Positions 1 through 4,868 of a DNA stretch of 5,223 nucleotides are shown piece by piece. The position numbers were made by a program, and so were the translations under genes. The notes below the pieces were generated by a model, which saw only the letters and a program-made list of their open reading frames with translations, had not been told where the DNA came from and made no database searches. The stretch comes from Candidatus Zixiibacteriota bacterium (GTDB lineage: Bacteria; Zixibacteria; MSB-5A5; UBA10806), in the NCBI GenBank assembly GCA_003520965.1, contig DOTU01000039.1:1-5223 (forward strand), given 5' to 3'. Numbering within the stretch: position 1 is the first letter of the stretch; each line of letters starts with the position of its first letter.

Positions 1-449
1 CCGTTCCAGTAATTACCGCGGCTTCTAACAAAATGACGGGCTTTTTCGAGATACTCGTGGTAAACCGTGTACATTTCGGAGAGTTTGACCTTGCAGCCGC
101 TCTGGCGGGCAGCCTCAGTTTCGAGAAACGATGTAGCCGAGAAGCACCAACAGGTCCCGGTGCGATACTGGCCCAGCGGCGGGAAATGAAATTGCGTTTT
201 AAAATCGTCAAGAGAGGTCGGGCGTTTAAGTTTGCCGATATCAAATCTGATTACTTTATATTCACTATCCTCGGGATTTTGAGCGCGTATGGCAGATGTT
301 ATACTATCCTCAACAGCTTGAGCCGAATCGGCGTTCCGAATGAGCTCCTCGATAATCCCGGTTCGCTTTTCGGGGACATATTTGGCCTGTTGGGCAAAAA
401 GGATGGCCGGAATGGCCATCGCAATTAAGATACCATAAACCTTTTTCAT
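1..449 (-). CDS. Exported C1B-type (bleomycin hydrolase/PepC-like) cysteine peptidase, N-terminal part, runs off left edge
   Basis: The minus strand is open from an ATG at 449-447 to the window edge (149 codons), so the C-terminus is missing. The first ~20 residues (MKK, hydrophobic core, then LFA-QQ) form a Sec-type signal peptide, so the enzyme should act outside the cytoplasm. Residues 94-100 read QYRTGTC: a glutamine, five residues, then cysteine followed by W. This is the papain-family spacing of the oxyanion-hole Gln (Q94) and nucleophile Cys (C100). The following SFLETEAAR and LSEMYTVYHEYLEKA segments resemble the bleomycin hydrolase/aminopeptidase C branch rather than ordinary papain. 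Catalytic His and Asn would lie beyond the edge. Family members are usually about 400-460 residues, so roughly a third is present. A GGAAGGTG ribosome site (461-454) supports this start. It is transcribed away from the gene at 955. Classic bleomycin hydrolases are cytoplasmic, so export is notable. Substrate is unknown. Confidence 0.88.
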   Translation of the reverse strand, partial: MKKVYGILIAMAIPAILFAQQAKYVPEKRTGIIEELIRNADSAQAVEDSITSAIRAQNPEDSEYKVIRFDIGKLKRPTSLDDFKTQFHFPPLGQYRTGTCWCFSATSFLETEAARQSGCKVKLSEMYTVYHEYLEKARHFVRSRGNYWN

Positions 450-453
450 TTCG

Positions 454-461
454 CACCTTCC
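454..461 (-). promoter_or_regulatory. Ribosome binding site of the C1B peptidase
   Basis: On the minus strand GGAAGGTG ends four bases before the ATG at 449; measured from GGAAGG the gap is six bases. It fixes the start of the left-edge peptidase. Confidence 0.7.
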
Positions 462-784
462 ATCAAATTTTTATCGTAAAATCGCAACTTCTCAATAGTG
501 CAAAATAAGGCTAAGAGAAAGGAACGTTTTTGGCAAGCGGTTTTAGATATGAAAATTAGCGGTTTGCCATTGCTCCGGACAAAACCCCAAAAAATGAATA
601 ACCATTAGTAGGCCTGTCAATTATTTTTAATCATCCGAATCGGTTTTAACGAAATACAAGAAATCTTCGCATTATGAACAGCTAAAGCGAAACATCCATA
701 CAATCGGTAATGATATAAACGATATAAGCTTAGTCCGTTTAATATGGGATTTGTCCAAACCTGTTCAGAACTTTAACAAACCCC

Positions 785-813
785 TTATCCGGTACGCCCC
801 CAATTAGTATAGT
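785..813 (+). promoter_or_regulatory. Weak sigma70-like promoter candidate for the FN3 protein gene
   Basis: TTATCC (785-790) and TATAGT (808-813) are separated by 17 bases. The -10 matches the consensus at five of six positions; the -35 is poor (three of six). Initiation would be near 820, giving an untranslated leader of about 135 bases. The -10 overlaps the first copy of the 809-837 direct repeat. Promoter consensus in this lineage is not known to me, so this is tentative. Confidence 0.25.
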
Positions 814-837
814 TAATCCCTTGATAGTTAATGCCTT
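809..837. repeat. Tandem near-direct repeat, possible operator
   Basis: ATAGTTAATCCCTT (809-822) and ATAGTTAATGCCTT (824-837) match at 13 of 14 positions and are spaced at a 15-base period. No third copy is visible on either side. Position at a candidate -10 upstream of the 955 gene makes a regulator-binding role possible but unproven. Confidence 0.5.
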
Positions 838-941
838 ATGGTCTTTGAAAATCGACTTTTTATAGGCATGTTTTTTGAACTATCTGGGTTGTACGGAAGA
901 AGCAAGATAAGAGACCGTGCAATGGATTTGGACTAAGTACT

Positions 942-947
942 GGAGGA
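942..947 (+). promoter_or_regulatory. Ribosome binding site of the FN3 protein
   Basis: GGAGGA lies seven bases before the ATG at 955, a near-ideal Shine-Dalgarno that fixes the start. Confidence 0.8.
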
Positions 948-954
948 ATTCGAT

Positions 955-2292
955 ATGATCACGCTAAAGACCCGCCTTACAATAGCACTATTAATGAATA
1001 TACTGATATTTATTCCCTGGGGACAAAATGAAGCGATAGCCTCGGGCCTTAACGGGGCAACCACGGCCGTTAATAGTATAAAAGATGGAAACCCACCCAC
1101 TCCGCTTGGCAATGACTATTATGGCACCATTGATATCTCCTGGACCGCTCCCGGCGATGATGGCAATTTCGGAATGGCTAATCATTATGTAATAAAATAC
1201 TCGAATGCTCCTATTAATGACACTAACTGGGACTCTGCATCCGAAGTGGCAGATCCACCGGCCCCGATTGAACCCGGACAAGATCAAAGCTTTACATTAA
1301 CCGGGCTTTACGCCGGGCAGTTTTATTATATGGGAATTAAATCTTATGATGAAGCCGGTAACGCCTCCCCCCTCTCCAATATTGCCGGTAACTATGCTAC
1401 GGGAATTCCACAACCACTGGCGCTTGGCGCTCGGGTTGATTCGGTCAACGCCCTAGCCATTCTTGCGGCCAGCGTGGTTAACTCCCACTACTCGATTTAT
1501 TATGAGTTCGCGCTGGATACGACCATTTCCTTTGTGAGCCCGCGTATCGATGTGGCCTTGACGGCTGATACGGTAGCCACGGTAAGTTTCGGAAACCTAT
1601 TACCTCAAACTAATTACTACTGGCATTGCCGGGCGGTGGCAGCCGACCACAGCGATTCGAGCCTCTGGTCGGGTGTTCTCTCTTTCAGTTTGGATCTGCT
1701 TGATACTCAGGCCCCATTGGCCACAATTCTCAGCCCGTCGGATGGCGATACTCTGGCCACTGATTCGGTAACAATTTCCTGGCAGGCTCAGGATAACGGC
1801 GTGATAGCGCAGTACTATCTTGGCTATACAACCGATTCAGGCCAAAACTGGCATACTATAACTCAGGGAACAGATTTAAATGGCTCGATTAATTGGCTTG
1901 TCCCTCAAATTGAGGGGCCGATTGAGATCGGGCTGCTGTATATAGATCAATCGCAGAACTCCGGCGGTGACAGTATTATTGTGCATAGAGTATTACCAAA
2001 CAGCATTGACGAAACCAATCCGCTCCCCGGCAGTTTTGCCCTCGATCAAAGCTATCCCAATCCGTTCAACGCTCAAACGACAATCGGTTTCTCGCTACCT
2101 ACCGCATCGTTGGTTACGCTTGAAATCTTCGATCTAATGGGAAAAAGGGTTGCTACTCTTCATAACGGCCAGGAGACTGCCGGACATCATGAGTATCTCT
2201 GGCAGGCGGGAGATTTATCATCCGGTACTTATCTTTATAGGGTTAAGGCCGGAAATTTTGAAATGGTAAAGAAAACGACTTTATTAAAATAG
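955..2292 (+). CDS. Secreted fibronectin type III/Ig-like protein with C-terminal YPNPFN sorting domain
   Basis: A 445-residue exported protein. Residues 1-30 are a signal peptide (positive start, hydrophobic LLMNILIFIPW, cleavage probably near IAS). Residues ~50-148 form an FN3 domain (ISWTAPGDDG at 61-70; IKSYDEAGNASPLSN at 128-142). Residues ~152-248 are a second FN3-like sandwich (NYYWHCRAVA, LWSGVLSFSL). Residues ~252-347 are a third Ig-like domain (PSDGDTL, ISWQAQDN). Residues ~358-445 carry the sorting/anchoring domain: FALDQSYPNPFN (361-372), LEIFDLMGKRV, then SSGTYLYRV and a KKTTLLK end, the pattern of type-A C-terminal domains linked to type IX secretion or FlgD-like folds in FCB-group bacteria. 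No catalytic motif is visible, so it is probably an adhesive or structural surface protein. Start choice rests on GGAGGA at 942-947, seven bases before ATG. It appears monocistronic, ended by the terminator at 2343-2379. Confidence 0.9.
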   Translation: MITLKTRLTIALLMNILIFIPWGQNEAIASGLNGATTAVNSIKDGNPPTPLGNDYYGTIDISWTAPGDDGNFGMANHYVIKYSNAPINDTNWDSASEVADPPAPIEPGQDQSFTLTGLYAGQFYYMGIKSYDEAGNASPLSNIAGNYATGIPQPLALGARVDSVNALAILAASVVNSHYSIYYEFALDTTISFVSPRIDVALTADTVATVSFGNLLPQTNYYWHCRAVAADHSDSSLWSGVLSFSLDLLDTQAPLATILSPSDGDTLATDSVTISWQAQDNGVIAQYYLGYTTDSGQNWHTITQGTDLNGSINWLVPQIEGPIEIGLLYIDQSQNSGGDSIIVHRVLPNSIDETNPLPGSFALDQSYPNPFNAQTTIGFSLPTASLVTLEIFDLMGKRVATLHNGQETAGHHEYLWQAGDLSSGTYLYRVKAGNFEMVKKTTLLK

Positions 2293-2311
2293 GTGCCTCC
2301 ATTTACTAAAA

Positions 2312-2331
2312 AGGAGCCGACAACGGCTCCT
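2312..2331. repeat. Perfect 8-bp hairpin after the FN3 gene
   Basis: AGGAGCCG (2312-2319) pairs perfectly with CGGCTCCT (2324-2331) around an ACAA loop. It begins 20 bases after the stop codon and is not followed by a T run, so alone it is not an intrinsic terminator. It may protect the mRNA 3' end or back up the next hairpin. Confidence 0.7.
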
Positions 2332-2342
2332 CGGGCTTAAAT

Positions 2343-2379
2343 CAAAAGGGTGTTTTTCGGACACCCTTTTGTTTTTTTT
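2343..2379 (+). terminator. Strong intrinsic terminator of the FN3 gene
   Basis: CAAAAGGGTGT (2343-2353) pairs with ACACCCTTTTG (2361-2371) over 11 bp with a seven-base loop, followed directly by eight T (2372-2379). It ends plus-strand transcription from the 955 gene. Read on the minus strand the same stem ends in TTTTG followed by ATTTAA, so it may also serve bfr (stop at 2426) less efficiently. Confidence 0.9.
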
Positions 2380-2425
2380 AGGCGGTCGATATGTAAATGG
2401 ACTGCCCGATAATTCGACCCTTATC

Positions 2426-2893
2426 TTAATCCACCTGCTCAACGAGGTAGTTCTGGATACCCATTTGCGTTATCTGATCCATTTGGGCTTCGAGCCAATC
2501 GATATGCTCTTCCTCGTCCTTGAGTATCGATTCCAACAGCTCACGGGTACCGTTATCACCAAGCGTGACCGCCTCTTTGATCGCGACGTTGTACATCTTA
2601 ATGGCGCCCGCCTCGGCGGAATGGTCGTTTTTGAGCTGCGCTAAAACGTCGGCGCCGATACTGATCTTATTAAGCGCGCTAACTTTGGGAAGGCCCTCGA
2701 GGAAGATGATGCGGGCAATAAGCTTTTCGGCATGTTTCATCTCGTCAATGGCGCGTTTTTCGATTTTCCCATGCAGCTTGCCGTAGCCCCAGTTGTCGCA
2801 CATTTCGGAATGAACCATATATTGGCTGATAGCGGTTAGCTCGTCGGCTAACTGGACGTTGAGCGTGGCAATAATTTTGGCGTTTCCTTTCAT
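2426..2893 (-). CDS. bfr: Bacterioferritin (heme-containing ferritin, iron storage/ferroxidase)
   Basis: A 155-residue, full-length bacterioferritin. It assembles into a 24-subunit cytoplasmic shell that oxidises Fe(II) and stores it as a mineral core. All di-iron ferroxidase ligands are present at the same positions as in the E. coli protein: E18, E51, H54, E94, E127, H130; tyrosine 25 is also kept. Methionine 52, the heme axial ligand (DEMKH, 50-54), is retained, separating it from heme-free ferritin and Dps. The FLEGLP, DEEEHIDWLE and GIQNYL blocks are typical. Two ATGs are adjacent (2896 and 2893). I chose 2893 because family proteins begin MKG, and AAGGAG (2905-2900) then sits six bases away rather than three; the first ATG would add one residue. 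It stands alone, with no bacterioferritin-associated ferredoxin (Bfd) beside it, divergent from the gene at 3080 and sharing a 186-base regulatory region that contains a dyad operator candidate. Confidence 0.97.
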   Translation of the reverse strand: MKGNAKIIATLNVQLADELTAISQYMVHSEMCDNWGYGKLHGKIEKRAIDEMKHAEKLIARIIFLEGLPKVSALNKISIGADVLAQLKNDHSAEAGAIKMYNVAIKEAVTLGDNGTRELLESILKDEEEHIDWLEAQMDQITQMGIQNYLVEQVD

Positions 2894-2899
2894 CATAAG

Positions 2900-2905
2900 C
2901 TCCTT
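2900..2905 (-). promoter_or_regulatory. Ribosome binding site of bfr, decides between two adjacent ATGs
   Basis: AAGGAG on the minus strand ends three bases before the first ATG (2896) and six before the second (2893). The spacing favours the second, agreeing with the family's MKG N-terminus. Confidence 0.65.
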
Positions 2906-2930
2906 TGATTTATTATCTATTCACCATATT

Positions 2931-2963
2931 AAGCAAAATCATTAACGGTATAATGATATGCTT
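2931..2963. promoter_or_regulatory. Dyad operator candidate in the bfr / 3080 divergent promoter region
   Basis: ATCATTA (2938-2944) and TAATGAT (2951-2957) are a perfect 7-bp inverted repeat across a six-base centre. Outside them AAGCA (2931-2935) and TGCTT (2959-2963) continue the symmetry after short unpaired gaps. The right half overlaps a TATAAT box. The half-site resembles the AATCATTA part of ferric-uptake-regulator boxes, but spacing differs from the classic Fur site, so the regulator is not identified. The position, starting 38 bases upstream of the bfr start, suits control of bfr and perhaps of the gene at 3080. Confidence 0.5.
2949..2954 (+). promoter_or_regulatory. TATAAT -10 candidate, plus strand
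   Basis: An exact TATAAT with no recognisable -35 at 16-18 bases upstream (ATATTA region). Initiation would be near 2961, upstream of the terminator-like hairpin at 2981-3026 and of the gene at 3080. A missing -35 would fit an activator-dependent promoter or a chance match in AT-rich DNA. Confidence 0.35.
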
Positions 2964-2980
2964 TGGGGGCTACGGTAAGC

Positions 2981-3026
2981 AAGGGCAATTTTTGGGAGAA
3001 TTAACTTCCCAATTTGTCCTTTTTTT
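2981..3026 (+). terminator. Intrinsic terminator structure in the leader of the 3080 gene (attenuator or small-RNA end)
   Basis: AAGGGCAA (2981-2988) pairs with TTGTCCTT (3014-3021), one G-U pair included. Inside it TTGGGA (2992-2997) pairs with TCCCAA (3007-3012) around a nine-base loop. The T run (3020-3026) follows the outer stem. The U tract lies only on the plus-strand side, so it is oriented toward the 3080 gene and does not serve bfr. It sits 54 bases before the GTG start, so it should stop transcripts from any promoter upstream, such as TATAAT at 2949, unless it is overcome. Confidence 0.6.
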
Positions 3027-3028
3027 AT

Positions 3029-3050
3029 TAAATTTCATCAACGAAATTTA
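3029..3050. repeat. Inverted repeat TAAATTTC / GAAATTTA in the 3080 leader
   Basis: TAAATTTC (3029-3036) and GAAATTTA (3043-3050) form a perfect 8-bp inverted repeat with a six-base centre ATCAAC. It lies between the terminator structure and the ribosome site of the 3080 gene. It may be a protein-binding site or an mRNA hairpin close to the start; being AT-rich, the hairpin would be weak. Confidence 0.5.
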
Positions 3051-3067
3051 GTAGCTCACAAATAAAT

Positions 3068-3073
3068 AGGGGA
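3068..3073 (+). promoter_or_regulatory. Ribosome binding site of the 3080 gene
   Basis: AGGGGA ends six bases before the GTG at 3080. It supports the non-ATG start, which also gives a clean signal peptide beginning MKKLSL. Confidence 0.65.
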
Positions 3074-3079
3074 ACCGCC

Positions 3080-4666
3080 GTGAAAAAATTGTCTCTAACC
3101 GTCTTGGCAGGCCTTGTTATCGGGATATCTTTCGACGCGTCCGCGCCCGCTGACATACAGCAACCAGATACTGCACTTTCACAGAATATGTCCGATTCGA
3201 TGTATATAGCAGGTTACGGTGGAATGCAAATGTCAAATGCCATCGTTGATAGTGTTTCGCCGGGCCAAACCAAAAGTCATGAGATCAATATCGATAAAAC
3301 CGAACAGATGTCGGTCACCTGTTTTACCAACGGCTACCTGAGGTTGGCGATGACAGACCCTAACGGCGTCCGAATCGATTCGGCAGCTACCAGGGGCGAT
3401 CAAACTAGCGCCTATGTAAGTGCGGAAACGGAGGAGGGGCAGAATATCATCAGCGTTATTTTAGGAGACAATCCTCCAGCCGGCAAATGGATCATAGAAG
3501 TCTCATCGGATAAAGCAAATAACAAAGCAGCCTATTATATGCTCATGACGCAATCTCAAGGCTCAGATATCAATCTTGAGGCAAAAACCGAAAAGGACTA
3601 TTACTTCAAAGGCGATACGATCTTGATTATGGCTAGCCTGTTGGACAAATTTGGACCCGTAACCGGCGCTAAGGTTGAAGCGTTGGCCTGGCAAACGCGT
3701 GAGCGTACCGACACGCTTTACCTTTATGACGACGGCGCTCATGGCGACTCGCTGTCCGATGACGGGCTTTACGCCAATAGATATCCCTTCGAATCCAAGA
3801 CCGGATTTCTAACCTTCTCAATTAAGGCAACCGGGGAGGGAGAAAAACCTTTCACCAGATACGGCTCGACCATGGCCAATATAGCCCGAAGCCGTGCGAA
3901 GCTTAACGGTATTTTTAGCGACTACGGGCGCGATACTGACGGCGATCAACTGTTCGATGAGCTAATCGTCGAGGCCGGAATAAATGTCATCGATCCGGAT
4001 ACGTTTTGGTTTGGCGCTCAACTTCGTGTCCCGGACGGCCCCCATGGCAAGCCCGCCCCGGGAGATGAGTATATCGCCTCGTTCCTTGGAAGCTTCAGCG
4101 CCGATACCTTTCTGACCGCAGGCGAGCACAAATTATTGATAGCGTTCGACGGCGAGCATCTTTACGAAAAACATCACGATGGACCCTACCAGTTTGAACA
4201 GCTATCGGTTTATTTATTCGATATTTCCGGTTCCCAAGGCGTTGATAGATACGATGGTATCTATCTGACTAAAAAATATAGTTATTGGGATTTCCAGGGG
4301 GCGGGCATTCTGCTTGACGGCGAGTATTCTGATCGAAGCCTCGACATTAACGGTGACGGCCTTTATGACTCACTTATTGTCAGCCTCAATATCGATATCC
4401 GTTCATCAGATACCTATGTCTGGCAGTCTACGCTATTTGGAGACCGGGCAGGCCAAGGTCTTGACAATACTATGGCTGAATGTTTTCTTAAAAAGGGAGT
4501 TAATACGATACGGTTTTCGTTCAAGGGTTCGAAGCTGCGCGCAGGTGGGCTGGACGGCCCCTATGAAATGACCGGGATCGCCATATATGGGAAAGCAACT
4601 GGCGCCAGCATTGTTGATATGAAAAAGATTATGACGCATAGCTATAAATATACTCAGTTTGAGTAG
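3080..4666 (+). CDS. Exported multidomain protein: PPC-like domain, DDGxxGD domain and two tandem calcium-loop repeats
   Basis: A 528-residue protein of unknown function, starting at GTG with a signal peptide (residues 1-~24, MKKLSLTVLAGLVIG then ASAPA). Residues ~55-158 resemble a bacterial pre-peptidase C-terminal (PPC) beta-domain (SVSPGQTKSHEINI, LAMTDPNG, AGKWIIEV). Residues ~163-265 form a beta-domain with LYDDGAHGDSLSDDGLY (215-231), a motif common in exported proteins carrying von Willebrand or PPC domains. Residues ~274-383 and ~411-506 are two copies of one module. Each opens with an LxGxxSD strand and a DxDGDxLxDxLIV loop (285-297 and 422-434, the second DINGDGLYDSLIV), which could bind calcium like a dockerin or EF-hand loop, and ends near DGPY (367-370 and 492-495). 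No peptidase active site is visible. The C-terminus (YKYTQFE) lacks the YPNPFN sorting domain seen in the 955 protein. The gene ends with tandem in-frame stops TAG TGA. Confidence 0.85.
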   Translation: MKKLSLTVLAGLVIGISFDASAPADIQQPDTALSQNMSDSMYIAGYGGMQMSNAIVDSVSPGQTKSHEINIDKTEQMSVTCFTNGYLRLAMTDPNGVRIDSAATRGDQTSAYVSAETEEGQNIISVILGDNPPAGKWIIEVSSDKANNKAAYYMLMTQSQGSDINLEAKTEKDYYFKGDTILIMASLLDKFGPVTGAKVEALAWQTRERTDTLYLYDDGAHGDSLSDDGLYANRYPFESKTGFLTFSIKATGEGEKPFTRYGSTMANIARSRAKLNGIFSDYGRDTDGDQLFDELIVEAGINVIDPDTFWFGAQLRVPDGPHGKPAPGDEYIASFLGSFSADTFLTAGEHKLLIAFDGEHLYEKHHDGPYQFEQLSVYLFDISGSQGVDRYDGIYLTKKYSYWDFQGAGILLDGEYSDRSLDINGDGLYDSLIVSLNIDIRSSDTYVWQSTLFGDRAGQGLDNTMAECFLKKGVNTIRFSFKGSKLRAGGLDGPYEMTGIAIYGKATGASIVDMKKIMTHSYKYTQFE

Positions 4667-4724
4667 TGATATACTTCTGGCCAAGCCCCAAATCTCCCCC
4701 GTTTCCTTTTGCCCTCTAATTTCG

Positions 4725-4730
4725 TATAAT
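4725..4730 (+). promoter_or_regulatory. TATAAT -10 candidate for moxR
   Basis: Exact TATAAT 139 bases before the moxR start, without a clear -35 at 17 bases (TTTCCT at 4702-4707). If used, the leader would contain both palindromes. Confidence 0.3.
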
Positions 4731-4744
4731 GGATTATTGTTTTC

Positions 4745-4781
4745 GGCGGAGGATTGGGCCCATACGCCCTCGTCTGCCGCC
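4745..4781. repeat. Imperfect nested hairpin upstream of moxR
   Basis: GGCGG (4745-4749) pairs with CCGCC (4777-4781). After an A/G mismatch, GGA (4751-4753) pairs with TCT (4773-4775, one G-U). Innermost GGGC (4756-4759) pairs with GCCC (4766-4769) around six bases. It is much more GC-rich than its surroundings and has no T run. Confidence 0.5.
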
Positions 4782-4806
4782 AGCAGGAATGGCATAGATT
4801 AAAATT

Positions 4807-4841
4807 GTCGGGTTTCTCGTCCAAGGGACTCGGAACCCGAC
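4807..4841. repeat. Perfect 8-bp palindrome with inner stem, REP-like
   Basis: GTCGGGTT (4807-4814) pairs perfectly with AACCCGAC (4834-4841). Within the loop GTCC (4819-4822) pairs with GGAC (4826-4829) around AAG, separated from the outer stem by four bases on each side. No T run follows, so it is not an intrinsic terminator. Form and position suggest a REP-like dispersed palindrome or a leader structure of moxR. Confidence 0.6.
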
Positions 4842-4858
4842 CTACCCAAGATAATATC

Positions 4859-4864
4859 GGGAGG
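4859..4864 (+). promoter_or_regulatory. Ribosome binding site of moxR
   Basis: GGGAGG ends four bases before the ATG at 4869. An in-frame TAA (4866-4868) directly precedes that ATG, so no upstream start in this frame is possible. Confidence 0.75.
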
Positions 4865-4868
4865 ATAA

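Larger units (their letters stand above)
450..954. other. Divergent intergenic region, no supported gene
   Basis: These 505 bases separate two divergently transcribed genes for exported proteins. Stops are frequent in all frames, and the only small open frames (for example 19 codons at 549-608) lack a ribosome site. The region is AT-rich. It contains a possible promoter for the gene at 955 (785-813), a 15-base-period near-direct repeat at 809-837 and a short GATATAA tandem at 712-727. I see no tRNA-like fold, no terminator and no mobile-element ends. Confidence 0.6.
4667..4868. other. Intergenic region before moxR with two palindromes; candidate dispersed element
   Basis: About 200 bases between two co-directional genes. 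There is no intrinsic terminator with a T run after the 3080 gene. A TATAAT box lies at 4725-4730. Two hairpin-forming segments (4745-4781 and 4807-4841) follow, separated by about 25 bases. Neither is followed by a T run. No gene is supported here. A minus-strand open frame starting near 4795 runs antisense into the 3080 gene and looks spurious. Confidence 0.55.

Noticed and set aside
33..428. Plus-strand open frame of 131 codons
   Set aside because: It is antisense to the C1B peptidase, which has a signal peptide, the Q-x5-C active-site motif and a ribosome site; the plus-strand translation shows no recognisable pattern.
549..608. Small plus-strand open frame of 19 codons in the long intergenic region
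   Set aside because: No ribosome binding site and no recognisable sequence; the length is expected by chance.
712..727. GATATAAAC / GATATAAGC short tandem
   Set aside because: Only two copies in AT-rich DNA and far from any promoter candidate; likely chance.
991..1287. Minus-strand open frame of 98 codons
   Set aside because: Antisense to the signal peptide and first FN3 domain of the well-supported 955 gene, with no ribosome site or domain.
2369..2786. Two plus-strand open frames opposite bfr
   Set aside because: Both are shadows of the bacterioferritin gene; the first would start inside the terminator stem.
2961..3080. Known riboswitch classes in the 3080 leader
   Set aside because: I looked for cyclic-di-GMP, fluoride, preQ1 and cobalamin signature bases and did not find a convincing match; only the terminator-like fold is supported.
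4314..4571. Plus-strand open frame of 85 codons inside the 3080 gene
   Set aside because: Out-of-frame overlap with a conserved repeat module; no ribosome site or family resemblance.
4433..4795. Minus-strand open frame of 120 codons starting in the intergenic palindrome
   Set aside because: Mostly antisense to the 3080 gene, no ribosome site, and its start lies close to the candidate repeat element.
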